Positions 37,261 to 46,936 of a stretch of 64,000 bases of DNA are shown here, piece after piece. Position numbers and translations under genes: made by a program. The first letter of the stretch is position 1. Each line of letters starts with the position of its first letter. The stretch lies in NCBI GenBank assembly GCA_046350375.1, contig JAXMAO010000003.1:124001-188000 (forward strand), in the 5' to 3' direction. This stretch comes from JAXMAO01 sp046350375. GTDB lineage: Bacteria; Planctomycetota; Phycisphaerae; UBA1845; UTPLA1. The notes under the pieces are model-generated. The model ran no database searches. It was not told where the DNA came from and saw only the letters and a list, made by a program, of their open reading frames with translations.

Positions 37261-38376
37261 TCAGCCGTGGGCGTCCGACAGGCCGGCCTCGAGGTCGGCA
37301 TGCAGCAGCCGGTGGAACAGTTGTTCGCCCGCCTCGCGACGGACGGAGAGTCGCCCGACATCGTAGGCGCGCGAGGCGAGGCCGCGCTGCACGGACTCGC
37401 ACACCGCGACGTCTTCAAGCTGCACGCGGTCGGCGACGGCGACCGAGTGCGTCCGCGCGTCGGCGGCGAACGAGTCGTCGAAATAGAAGTCGAACACGAC
37501 GCGGCAGCGATCGACGGCCAGCGGCCAGACGACGTTGGTGTCCATCGTGCCGGCGTAGCAGTTGATCATCAGGTTCGGGTAGAGCCAGTAGTAGTACGCG
37601 CGGTCGCCGCGGCGGACCCGGGCCGTGCCGGCGTCGCCGCCGGCGCTCAGCGGGCCGGATTGCAGGCAGTAGCGCTGCCCGCATTCGATGGTGTAGTCGG
37701 ACAGGCTCAGGACGCTGTTCAAGTCGCGGTGGATGTGCGGCACGTGGTAGCCGCCGTCGAGGTAGTTGTCGACGAAGACCTTCCAGTTGCAGGCCAGGTC
37801 GTAGGTCTGCCGCTCGACGAAGCGGAGCCGGTCGAGCGCCAGGCCGGCGACGCCGGCGGCCAGCTCGGCGACGACGGCGTCGAGCCCGGGCGACGGACCG
37901 GCGAGCCGCACGAAGACAAATCCCTGCCAGGCGGCGCAGGCGACCGGCAGCAGGCCGTATTCGCGCTTGTCGAAGTCGGCGACGCCGTCGAACTCGGGCA
38001 CGCCTTTCAGCTCGCCGGCGAGTGAATAGGTCCAGCCGTGATAGGGGCAGTGCAGCGCCCGCGCCGTGCCGGCCGGCTCGGTGCAGACGGCGGCGGCATG
38101 GTGGCGGCAGACATTGAAGAACGCGCGGAGCAGGCGGTCGGCGCCACGGACGACGACGACCGGCTCGCCGGCGACGGCGGCGGTGACGAACTGGCCCGGC
38201 TCGGCGAGCTGGTCGGCGCGGGCGACCGCCACCCAGTTGCCGGCGAAGACGGTGATCAGCGCTCGAGCCGCGGCGATGCGCGGGTCGAGATACCAGGCCG
38301 ACGGAATGGTGCAGGCCGAGGCGAGCGGTTGACTCGGATCGTAGCGGCGGATGAGCTCGGTCACGGATGCAGACAC
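37261..38376 (-). CDS. Rieske non-heme iron oxygenase alpha subunit
   Basis: About 371 residues from GTG 38374-38376; a second GTG 12 bp downstream is an alternative, and neither has a strong ribosome site. The Rieske centre is CRHH (C90, H92) with CPYHGW (C110, H113), giving two Cys and two His ligands. The catalytic domain shows NWKVFVDNYLDGGYHVPHIH, with Asp/His ligands for the mononuclear iron. The closest familiar group is the choline monooxygenase/carnitine or glycine-betaine monooxygenase-like ring-hydroxylating family. No ferredoxin reductase gene is adjacent; an FMN reductase follows. The substrate is unknown. Confidence 0.88.
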   Translation of the reverse strand: MSASVTELIRRYDPSQPLASACTIPSAWYLDPRIAAARALITVFAGNWVAVARADQLAEPGQFVTAAVAGEPVVVVRGADRLLRAFFNVCRHHAAAVCTEPAGTARALHCPYHGWTYSLAGELKGVPEFDGVADFDKREYGLLPVACAAWQGFVFVRLAGPSPGLDAVVAELAAGVAGLALDRLRFVERQTYDLACNWKVFVDNYLDGGYHVPHIHRDLNSVLSLSDYTIECGQRYCLQSGPLSAGGDAGTARVRRGDRAYYYWLYPNLMINCYAGTMDTNVVWPLAVDRCRVVFDFYFDDSFAADARTHSVAVADRVQLEDVAVCESVQRGLASRAYDVGRLSVRREAGEQLFHRLLHADLEAGLSDAHG

Positions 38377-38500
38377 GTGTGGGCCCTGCGTGCGGGCCTC
38401 GGCCCGAACGAACCGGCATGATGCGCGAGACGAGCCGCGGCCGGAAGGGGCGGGCGCGGGACGGTGCGCCGGATGGCGCGATCGATCGGATGGCGGGCGG

Positions 38501-39079
38501 CTACTCGGTGGCGGCGACGCAGGCGCGATCCAGGGCGTCGCGGGCGGCGGCGGCGTCGAACGGCTTGACCAGGCAGCTCGCGAATCCGGCATCGAGGCAC
38601 TTGCGGCGATCGACCTCGTTGTCGGCCTGGAGGATGGCGATCGCGGCGACGGCCGGGGCGTCGGGCTGCTCGGCGAAGGCGCGGAAGAAGTCGCGCGCGG
38701 AAAAGCCGGGCAGCGAGACATCGACCAGCGCGGCCCGCGGGCGGAAGGTGCCGCAGGCCAGGAGCTCGAAGACCGAGCCGGCGAGCCGGGCCTCGTGCTG
38801 GCCGTTGCCGGTGAGGGCGTCGGCGAGGGTGCGGGAGAATTCCGCGTCGCCGCAGGCGATGACGACGCGCGACACGGCGACTTCGAGCCCGTTGAGCGGG
38901 ATGGCGTGGGCGCGCATGAAGCGAACGAGCTGTTCGAGCGGGACGCGGCGATCGCGGCTGCCGGGGATGCGATAGCCGCGGAGCTGGCCGGAGTCGAACC
39001 ACTTGGAGACGGTGCGCGGCGCGACGTTGCAGATCTTGGCGATTTCGCCGGTGGTGAGGACCGGCTTGACCTTGGCCAT
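38501..39079 (-). CDS. HTH (excisionase-type) regulator fused to receiver-like domain
   Basis: A 192-residue protein. Residues 7-60 form a MerR/excisionase-type winged helix (LTTGEIAKICNVAPRTVSKW, then GYRIPGSRDRRVP). Residues 68-190 are receiver-like: a putative phosphoacceptor Asp near 118 in ALVDVSLPGF and the conserved Lys in CLVKPF, but the usual N-terminal Asp pair reads ACGDAE and the Thr/Ser position reads ILQAD. Phosphorylation may therefore be weak or absent. A one-protein regulator that binds DNA through an excisionase-like head is likely. It lies 124 bp upstream of the Rieske gene on the same strand, so it could control it. Confidence 0.8.
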   Translation of the reverse strand: MAKVKPVLTTGEIAKICNVAPRTVSKWFDSGQLRGYRIPGSRDRRVPLEQLVRFMRAHAIPLNGLEVAVSRVVIACGDAEFSRTLADALTGNGQHEARLAGSVFELLACGTFRPRAALVDVSLPGFSARDFFRAFAEQPDAPAVAAIAILQADNEVDRRKCLDAGFASCLVKPFDAAAARDALDRACVAATE

Positions 39080-39264
39080 GGCGCGACTCGGCGCGGGTGG
39101 TCGTTGCGCGATTGGCGCGCCGTCGCCCGCTGGAGATTACTTCGAGTCGATCGGACCGCGACATCAGTTGAAACCGATGCAGGCGACAGAGGTGTCAGAA
39201 TCGGCAAGCGTCCGCGAATGTGCGCGGAGACGGCCGCGGCATGCCGCCCGCGCGGATTGGGCCG

Positions 39265-39972
39265 TCAGGCCTCTTCGTCGATCGCTTCCTCGCCGGGGGC
39301 GAGCAGATTGGTGACCGGCGTGGGCGAGCGGAGCGACTCGAGCTGGAACCAGGCGCCGACCGCGAACAACGCATAGGCGGCGCAGGTTCGCGCCAGCCAG
39401 CGCCAGCCGCGATGCGGCAGCCGGACGCGATCGGCAAAGCCGTTTGGAAGGGTAAGCGTGGCATCACCCGCGGCGGCGGCCCAGCGGGCATATCCGATCG
39501 CGCCGCCGGGCGGATAGTCGCGGCGGAGCATGGCGCGGAAGGCGTCGGAGACGGCCGAATCGACCGACGGCGCGGGCGCGCCGGCGTGTGCGGCCGCCTG
39601 GCGGGCGTCGGCGAAGCGCGGCGGCGCGCCGATGGTGGCGGCAACGGCGCGGTACTCCCAATAAACCCCGGTCGCCAGGGCGCCGAGCGTGACGAGCAGA
39701 ACGCCGACGAGGATCCGCACGGTGCGGATCGGCCGCGCCGGCCGCGCGACGCGGAAGGCCCAGCCGCTGACGAGCAGCCCCGCGACCAGGAAGAAGAAGA
39801 TGCCGAAGTAGAACGGCAGCCAGATGACCCGGGCGAGCAGCCAGTTGAGCAGCGCGATCTGCACGAGACAGAGCAGCAGGGCGCGCGGCCAGACCGAGCG
39901 GTTCGCGGCGGGCGGCCTGGGCGCGACGGCGGTCACGCGCGGCAGACTACGAGGGTCGCGGGGGCGCGGCAA
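39265..39972 (-). CDS. Membrane protein of unknown function
   Basis: Up to 235 residues; a GTG at 39934-39936 (residue 13) is an alternative start. Predicted helices are LLLCLVQIALLNWLLA, LPFYFGIFFFLVAGLLVSGW, VRILVGVLLVTLGALATG and, near the C-terminus, ARTCAAYALFAVGAWF. Between helices 3 and 4 is an extracytoplasmic or cytoplasmic domain of about 90 residues. The end is acidic (APGEEAIDEEA). No family recognised. It diverges from the gene at 40072. Confidence 0.68.
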   Translation of the reverse strand: MPRPRDPRSLPRVTAVAPRPPAANRSVWPRALLLCLVQIALLNWLLARVIWLPFYFGIFFFLVAGLLVSGWAFRVARPARPIRTVRILVGVLLVTLGALATGVYWEYRAVAATIGAPPRFADARQAAAHAGAPAPSVDSAVSDAFRAMLRRDYPPGGAIGYARWAAAAGDATLTLPNGFADRVRLPHRGWRWLARTCAAYALFAVGAWFQLESLRSPTPVTNLLAPGEEAIDEEA

Positions 39973-40071
39973 GGCGGGGCGGCTTGGACCGGCCCCGTTC
40001 GGCCGGCTAAACTACGCAGTGAACCGCGAGTGGGCCGCGTTCCGGGGACAGGCCGGAACTGAGGAGTTACG

Positions 40072-41016
40072 GTGCGAGCGATCTGTCCGGGAATTGCATT
40101 TCTGACTGTTGCGGCGCTGGCGTGGGGTGACGAAGCGGCGGCGCCGCGGGCGCAGGGCGTGGCGACGCCCCAGACCCTCGCCACCTATTCGGTGAGCGGG
40201 TACTACGGCCTGCGGACCGAGAAGACGCCGCGCAGCCTGGCGGGCACGATTCGCGTCGCCTGCGCCAAGGATGGCGACCTGACGCGGATCGTCACGGTCT
40301 ATGACTGTCAGCAGCCGGGCGTCACGATCGGCTGCCCGATCTCGTTCTTCCGCAAGAACGAGAACACCGAGCCGGCGCGCGAGCCGGGGCTCGGCTCGGC
40401 GTATGCCTGCACGTTCGTGAACCACGTGCTGTGGCCGGCCCACGTTCGCGGCGGGAAGGAGCCGCCGGCCGAGCTGCTGGCGCAGGTGATCGCGATCGAC
40501 ACGCCGATGAGCGCCAATCTGAAGGTGCAGACCGGTCCGCGTCCCAAGGGAGGCGGCTGGCGCTGGAGCGAGTCGCTGGCGCGATTCAGCGACGAGCAGA
40601 TGCTGCCGCCGGGGCGGTCGCGGCTGACTGAGTGGACCGGGGCGTATGAATACGACGCCGAGGGGCTGCTCGAATCGGCCGACCAGAGCTATGCCTTGCA
40701 GGTGTCGCAGCAGGGCAACATGGAGATCGTCGTCAAGGTGACGCTGAAGCGGACCGAGCTGCGGCCGTTCTCGGCGAGCGAGGCGGCGCGGTTTTCGGCC
40801 GATGCGGCGGCGGGGCAGGAGCTCGCGAAGATCTGGCATCAGAAGCGAAACCAGGGGATAGCGTTGCTCGAGAAATTGCAGCACGAGTCGCCCGCGGGCA
40901 TCTATGGGCCGATGCTGGCGTCGATGCGCAAGCAGGCCGAGGCCGAGCGCGAGCGGTTCAAGGCGGCGCAGCCCGCGCCGGGCGGCGGGCCGAGTTCGGC
41001 TCCGGCGGGAAAGTAG
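40072..41016 (+). CDS. Secreted protein of unknown function
   Basis: A 314-residue protein starting at GTG 40072, eight bases after GAGGAG. The leader is AICPGIAFLTVAALAWG. The central part is beta-rich with motifs TPRSLAGTIRVAC, CPISFFRKNENTE and LTEWTGAYEYDAEG. The C-terminal 80 residues form charged helices (QELAKIWHQKRNQGIALL, then SMRKQAEAERERFKAA) ending in a Pro/Gly/Ser tail. No catalytic motif or known domain is recognised. It stands 31 bp upstream of larE on the same strand. Confidence 0.68.
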   Translation: MRAICPGIAFLTVAALAWGDEAAAPRAQGVATPQTLATYSVSGYYGLRTEKTPRSLAGTIRVACAKDGDLTRIVTVYDCQQPGVTIGCPISFFRKNENTEPAREPGLGSAYACTFVNHVLWPAHVRGGKEPPAELLAQVIAIDTPMSANLKVQTGPRPKGGGWRWSESLARFSDEQMLPPGRSRLTEWTGAYEYDAEGLLESADQSYALQVSQQGNMEIVVKVTLKRTELRPFSASEAARFSADAAAGQELAKIWHQKRNQGIALLEKLQHESPAGIYGPMLASMRKQAEAERERFKAAQPAPGGGPSSAPAGK

Positions 41017-41047
41017 CGCGCCGCGCGTCGCGAACGAAGCAGTCATC

Positions 41048-41893
41048 ATGAATGTGGCGCCCAATACGGCCGAGAAGCTCGAGCGGATGCGCGCCGCGCT
41101 GCGCGAGCTGCGGCGCGTGGCGGTGGCGTTTTCGGGCGGGGTCGATTCGACGTTCGTGCTCAAGGCGGCCGTGGACGCGCTGGGCGCCCAGGCCGTGCTG
41201 GCGGTGACCGGCTCGAGCGCCAGCGTTTCGAGCGACGAGCTGGCCGACGCGCGGCGGCTGGCGGCCGAGATCGGCGCGGCCCATCGCATCATCGAGACGC
41301 ACGAATTCGACGACGCGCGCTATCTCGCCAATCCGACCGACCGCTGCTACTACTGCAAGACCGAGCTCTACGCGCGGATGGCGCCGGTCGTGGCCGACTT
41401 CGGCGCGGCGACCGTGGTGAACGGCGTCAACGCCGACGACCTGGGCGACTGGCGCCCGGGGCTGCGGGCGGCGAAGGAATTCGCGGTGCGTGCCCCGGCG
41501 GCCGAGGCCGGCCTGACCAAGAGCGACATCCGGGCGTTGTCGGCCGCGTGGGGGCTGCCGACACACGACAAGCCGGCGGCGCCGTGCCTGTCGAGCCGCG
41601 TGCAGTACGGCGAGACGATCACGCCCGAGAAGCTGCGGATGATCGAGCGGTCGGAACGGCTGCTGCATACACTGGGGTTTCGCGAGTGCCGCGTGCGGCA
41701 TCATGGCAACCTGGCGCGGATCGAAGTGCCGGCCGGGCAGATCGAGGCGCTGATGCGGTCCGACGTGCGGGCGCGGGTGGACGCGGAGCTGCGGGCGGCC
41801 GGCTACGCCTATGTCACGGTTGACCTGCGCGGCTTCCGATCGGGCAGCCTGAACGAGGTCATCGCGTTCGGCCGGCGGCAGGCGCCGCTGTAG
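41048..41893 (+). CDS. larE: LarE-family ATP-dependent sulfur transferase (PP-loop)
   Basis: A 281-residue protein. The PP-loop pyrophosphatase motif is FSGGVDST (residues 28-35). Cysteines C100 and C103 lie in DRCYYCK, and C180 lies in KPAAPCLSSR, the position of the sacrificial cysteine of Lactobacillus LarE (Cys176), whose sulfur is transferred to the pincer nucleotide cofactor of lactate racemase. ADDLGDWRPG matches the family's substrate loop. No larB, larC or larA gene is in the window, so it is an orphan here. Many larE-like genes occur without the rest of the pathway; their sulfur acceptor is unknown. Its 3' end overlaps the convergent nfi gene by 35 bp. Confidence 0.87.
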   Translation: MNVAPNTAEKLERMRAALRELRRVAVAFSGGVDSTFVLKAAVDALGAQAVLAVTGSSASVSSDELADARRLAAEIGAAHRIIETHEFDDARYLANPTDRCYYCKTELYARMAPVVADFGAATVVNGVNADDLGDWRPGLRAAKEFAVRAPAAEAGLTKSDIRALSAAWGLPTHDKPAAPCLSSRVQYGETITPEKLRMIERSERLLHTLGFRECRVRHHGNLARIEVPAGQIEALMRSDVRARVDAELRAAGYAYVTVDLRGFRSGSLNEVIAFGRRQAPL

Positions 41894-42596
41894 TCGCCGC
41901 GCGCGGGCCGGCGGCGCCCCACCGCTGCCGTGCCAGTTGCGTGACGAGCTGGTGCGCCAGGCGCGTCGGCTCGGGCACGCGATAGCCGGCGCCGCAGTCG
42001 AGCACCAGTCGCGTTGCGCCCGGCAGATCACACCGAAAACCGATGCTGATGAAGATGGGCGCCGCGCCATCACGGGTTTGCACCGCGCGGCCGATGAGCT
42101 CGGGCCCGTCGAACAGCTCGCTCCACGAACCGCGCCGCGCGGCCGGCATGGCGAACTCGCCGCACAGGCGCGACTTGCCGCAGCCGACGGTCGGGCAGTC
42201 GAGCAGCATTCCCAGGTGACAGGCAAGGCCGAAGCGGCGCGGATGGGCGACGCCCTGGCCATCCACCAGCACGGCGTCGGGCGGGGTGCGGATGCGCCGC
42301 GCCGCCGCCAGCAGTGCCGGCGTTTCGCGGAAGGAGAGCAGCCCGGGCACGTAGGGGAATCGGACCCGCGCCGCGACATGAACCGACTCGACCACCGCGT
42401 GGTCCAGCCGATCCCACACTACCCAGCCGGCAATCAGCGTCTGGCCGTCGGGCGAGAAGGCGACATCCCCGCCGGCGATGCGGCGGGCGGAGATCGGCCC
42501 GGCGACGATTTCGACGCGTTGCGCCAGCCGCGCCTGCACGCGAATCGCCGCGGCGGGCGAGAGCGTCCAGCGATGCGGAGCCGCGCGCACTATCAC
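41859..42596 (-). CDS. nfi: Endonuclease V (deoxyinosine-specific)
   Basis: About 245 residues if it starts at GTG 42594-42596 (a second GTG is two codons on). It cleaves one phosphodiester 3' to deoxyinosine in DNA. The conserved blocks are IAGGDVAFS (D44), PYVPGLLSFRE (E91), LVDGQGVAHPRRFGLACHLG (D112) and KSRL. The Asp/Glu triad and the PYxPGxLxFRE lesion wedge are all intact. The frame is open upstream without a stop into a DUF2225/TPR-like sequence; I treat this as two genes because Endo V proteins begin at the RWTLSPAAAI region. Confidence 0.87.
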   Translation of the reverse strand: MIVRAAPHRWTLSPAAAIRVQARLAQRVEIVAGPISARRIAGGDVAFSPDGQTLIAGWVVWDRLDHAVVESVHVAARVRFPYVPGLLSFRETPALLAAARRIRTPPDAVLVDGQGVAHPRRFGLACHLGMLLDCPTVGCGKSRLCGEFAMPAARRGSWSELFDGPELIGRAVQTRDGAAPIFISIGFRCDLPGATRLVLDCGAGYRVPEPTRLAHQLVTQLARQRWGAAGPRAATTAAPAAGRTR

Positions 42597-42599
42597 GGC

Positions 42600-43651
42600 G
42601 AATTCACCGTGCGGCGGCGTCACCGTCGGCCAGCGCGCGCGGGCCCAGTCGCGGAGCTTCGGGTCGAGCTCCGGCATCGCCAGCGCGGCGACGTACCATT
42701 TGCGGGCGGCGGGCCAGTCGTCGCCGCGGCGACAGAGCTCGGCCAGCAGGTAGTTCGCGGTCGGCAGGTTGCGTGGCTGCACCTGGCCGGCCTGCACGGC
42801 CAGCTCGAGGAACTGCCGCGCGCGGGCGAGCTGTGCCTGCTCGGCGTCGATGCCGGGGCGCAGGGCGCGGGCGAAGCCGGCGACGTGCGGGTCGTCGGCG
42901 CGGGTCGCGAGCAGGTCGAGCGCGGCGCGGTTCTCGCCATGCCGGCGCAAGACCAGCTGCCGCGGCGATGCAGACGTCGAGCGCGGCCGCGCGGCGACGC
43001 AACCGGATTGAAGATCGGCCAAGACGCCGGTGACGGCGTTGAGCCGCGCTCGGCCTGGTTTTCGGCGGGCCGATCCTCCGGCAGCCGCCCGGAGAGGACG
43101 AGCATGGCATCGAGCTGGTCGCGCGTCGGGGGCAGGTGGGCGCCCTGCTCGCGCAGCAGCCAGGCCCAGCGGAGGTGCAGCCAGGCGCGGGCCTCGTGGC
43201 TGGCGGGGCGCAGGTCGAGACCTGGGCGGCCAGGGCGTGTGCGTCGAGGGCGGCACGTCGTCGGCGGGCATCGACGTCGCGAGCGGGGTCGGCGACTTGA
43301 GAATTCGGCGCGTGACGACCTGTTCGCGCAGGGCGCGGTCGCTTCGGTAGCGCGGGTCGAAGTCGTCCGGGTAGCCGCCGTAGCGCGCGCGTGCAGGTGG
43401 CCAGGCGGTGGGCGACGTCGACGGCGTCGAGCGAGCGGGCGAACAGGTCGCGGTCGACGCCGCCGCGGTCGTCGGCCAGGCGGACGACGGTGGCCTCGAA
43501 GGCGTGGTCGCACATGGGGCAGAGCAGCGCGACGCACCAGGGTGGTGGCGGAGGCGGTGGCGGCCGGCAGCGCCGCGAGCAGCGCTGCCAGAGCGCGGCG
43601 GCCGATCGTGGTGCGCGCGGCGGCGCGAATTCGAGTTGCGTTGTCGGCCAT
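42600..43651 (-). pseudogene. DUF2225-like protein with TPR-like C-terminus, multiple frameshifts
   Basis: The start ATG 43649-43651 leads to a signal-like peptide (RRALAALLAALPAATASA). A Cys motif CPMCDHAF and an acidic loop (DRDLFARSL) then match the DUF2225 zinc-ribbon-like domain, with RYGGYPDDFDPRYRSD. Further pieces in other frames are HEARAWLHLRWAWLLREQG, RDQLDAMLVLSGRLPEDRP and, in the final frame, NYLLAELCRRGDDWPAARKW, a TPR-like pair ending LRDWARARWPTV. At least four one-base shifts lie between 42950 and 43570. The strand, motif order and length (about 345 residues) suggest a real gene damaged by sequence errors. The boundary with nfi is not resolved. Confidence 0.6.
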
Positions 43652-43719
43652 CGGGCGGCATGTTACCATCGAGTTTCGCGGATACGGACAGGCGACGGCC
43701 CCGCGGCATTCCGGCTCCC

Positions 43720-46700
43720 GTGATCAACACGCATCCTGGACGACCGGCAAGCGCGATCGTGATCGCCGGATGGGCGACGGCGGCGGAGCCGCGCGGTGAC
43801 TGATCGACCGGCGCGACGGCGCCGCCGGCGGGGCTGGCGCGAGGCCGCCGCAGGGGGTCGAGCTTGCTGCGCGGCGGAACGACGCGCGCCGGCGGCCACG
43901 TTTGCCGCGGACGAGGTGGCCCGCACCGTGCGCGCGGACGAGCAGGCCGAGATCGACCGGCTGACCGACCTGGCGACGCTGGTTCAGCTGGCGAATGCCT
44001 ATGTGGAGGCCGGGCAGGACGCGAACGCAAGCGCGGTGCGTGCCCGCGGCGGCGCCCGCCGGGGTCGCCGACCAGCAAGCCGGCCGAGGCGAGCGTCGGC
44101 GCGCAGCTGCGGCTGCACGGGCTGTTTGACGCGCGCCAGCGCTGGTGGCCAGCGACGTCGCCGGAATGCTGGGCCGGGCGCGCTGGGGCGCACGACGCCG
44201 GGCTGCCGGCCGAGGCGGTCGAGGCATTGCGGCGCGCCTATCAGGCCGAGCCGAGTTCGCACGACGTGGAGGAGCTGGCGCGGGCCTGGAAGGTGAAACT
44301 GCGGCCGCTGGCGACGCCGGACCTGACGATTGGCATCGCCTTCAGCCTGGACGCCCGCGCTGAACGACGAGGGCACGCTGGTCTCGCCGCACGACGGCAT
44401 GCGTCTGGTGCTGATTCCGTTTCGATATCGCGATGACGTGGAAGTCGACCTGCGGCGCGGCTCGATTGATCTGCGCGCCAACCCGGGCGGGTCGGTTCGA
44501 TTCCTGGGGCTCCAGTCGCTCCAGGTGCAGGACGGCCGGCCAACGCTGCCGCATGCCGGCAACGAGCCGCTGTATGAGCGGTTGCAGGTGATTCCGCGCG
44601 CCGGCCGCGCCCCGACGGTGGTGGCGCACAACCTGCTGCGGCCCAATCCGGCGAGCGCGGAGCGCGACCGGTCGCGGCGGGTCGGCACGATCCGCAACCG
44701 GCTGACCGGCAGCGGGATGGGCGTGGCGGTGTTCGAGGTGCCGGCGGGGTCGAACTCGCTGACGCTGACCATGGCCTCCGGCGCGCCGGAACAGATCCGC
44801 ATGAGCGTGCTCGAGGGGGCGTCGCGGCCGCTGGAGGGCAGCGCCGGGCCGGACAGTCCGGCGGCGCAGGCGTGGCTGCGCTGCCTGAGCGAGGATTCGC
44901 CGACCAGCGCCGCGCTGGCGCTGCTGAAGCTGGGCGAGGCGCTGCGCTCGGTTGCGGCTGAGCAGCGCGACGCCTGGCGCGGGCGGGTCGATCCGGTGCT
45001 GCTCGTGGCGATCTCTCGACCGGAGCCTTCGGTGCGCAACGCGGCGTGGACGGCGCTGATCGACCAGGCCAATCTGCCCGAGGCGACGCTTGCGGCGCTG
45101 GTGCGCGCCGGTGACGCCGTGATTCGGCCGGTGCTGGAACTGACCGCCGCGGCGTTCGCCAATCCGCAACTGCCGTCCGGGCAGCGGCGGTCGGCGATCC
45201 AGGTATTCGCGGCGCTGCTGCGCTCGGAGCAGCCGGCGCATGCGGAGGCGGCGCTGGAGCTGCTGTTCAGCGGCGCGCCGGACGAGGCGTATGCGGCGCT
45301 GGCCGACGCCACCGCGGCGACGCGCGCGACGGCGCTGCAGCGCTGCGCCGGGATGGTGCCCCCGCCGGTGCGGACGCGCGTGCTGCGGGCGCTGCTGCTG
45401 CGGGCGACGCCGGCGGAGACCGAGCGGATCGGCGAGATGCTGGGGCGCGACCAGATGGTGCTGAGCGACCCGGGCGACAAGCTGCTGGACGAACTGCTGG
45501 CGAGCCGCGGCTCGGCGCGGGCGGCCAAGCTGGCGGCGCTGCGGGCGATGTCGTGGCTGCCGATCCTCGGCACGGAGCGGGTGGTCCGGCTGCTGGACGA
45601 AGGGGCGGCGGACGCATCGAATGCGGCGCTGCGCGACGAGATCTTCGCGCTGGCGGCCGAGCAGGCCGTGCGGCGTTCGGGCGACGCGGCGCACGGCTCG
45701 TTCCCGGCGCTGATGTCGGAGCGCGACGATGTCATCCTGCGGGTGCTGAACCGCGGGGTCGGCGCGGCCGGCGCCGACGACCTGCCCGACCTGGTGGCGG
45801 CGCGGATCCGGGTCGGCGACGTATTCGGACTGGCCGAGCTGCTGCGGGCGCGGTTCGCGGCGGCGCCGGAGCTGCTCGACCTGATGCGACGGATCGCGCG
45901 GCGCGAGGGGGCCGAGCGGCTGGACGCGCTCTATGCGCTGCTGGCGCGGCTCGCCAGCCAGCCGGGGGCCACGACGCGCGACACGGGCCGCGCCGGCCGG
46001 CGGCAACTGCTCGATTTTGCGCGCGGCCTGTTTACGCTGCTGGACGAACTGGCGGCGCGGCGCGGGGCGGCGGCCGCGCCGCGGGTCGGTCTGGCGATCA
46101 AGGCCGGGCTCGACTGGCCCGGGTTGGCCGACTACAGCGCGTGCGAAGACGCCGACCTGTCGGCCCGCGCGACGCGCTGGATGCTGCGGCTGTCGCACGC
46201 ATCGCCGCAGGACGCGCGGCAGCTGGTGGCGGCGGGCGACAAGAACGGGCGGATCGACCGGCTGGCGAACACGAACAACCGGCGCGGTCGGATCGTGATC
46301 GGGCGTTATCGCGTGATGGCGCTGGCGGAGCTGGCGGTGCCGATCGTGCGCGAGGAATCCGGCGACCTGGTGACGTGGGAGCCGCCGCGCCGCATCACGC
46401 TCGACGGCGGGATGGTGGAGATGCGGAGCCGCGACCTGAATCGCGAATTCCAGATCTATCACGGCGACACGCTGCTGGGGTTCGGCACGCCGGCGGCCGA
46501 GGCGGTCTCGCTGCCCCTGCCGGAGCAATGGGTTCCGCAACTGGTCCCGGCGGATCCGGGCTTTACCCTGCCGGGCCGGCCGCTGCACGAGTTTTCGAGC
46601 GCGCCGCCGCTGCTGCTGGCCTCGGCCGAGGAGTCGCCGGGTCGCAGCGCGTCGATGCGCGTCGCCGCGACGGAGCTGCTGCGCGAGGCGCTGCAGACCG

Positions 46701-46927
46701 ATGCCGGCGCGGCGGCACTGGCGCAGCAGGCCGACCAGATTGTTCCGCCCAACCTGTCGGTGACGATTCGCTATGCCGGCTTCGGCACCTACGTGGGCGT
46801 CGGCTCGCGGGCGCAGACGGCGGGTCGGACGGCCACAACGCGTCCGCAGGCCAACGTTCCGGTGCTGGTAAACCTGGCGATTCTGCTGGAGCGGATCGAG
46901 CCGGAAGCGGCGCCGCCGGGCACGTGA
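43720..46927 (+). CDS. HEAT-like helical repeat protein of unknown function, N-terminus frameshifted
   Basis: The part from 44352 to 46927 is one clean frame (about 858 residues). Before it, pieces in other frames continue the protein: EIDRLTDLATLVQLANAYVE, GLPAEAVEALRRAYQAE, VEELARAWKVKLRPLATPD. I place a tentative GTG start at 43720, but the true start is unknown. After a beta-rich domain (residues about 190-320, RFLGLQSLQVQDGRP), residues 330-640 are helical repeats of about 35-40 residues with the ARM/HEAT look (SVRNAAWTALIDQANLP, AAKLAALRAMSWLPIL). The C-terminal part is again beta-rich. No enzyme motif is seen. It diverges from the DUF2225-like gene. Confidence 0.65.
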
Positions 46928-46936
46928 GGCGGCCGA

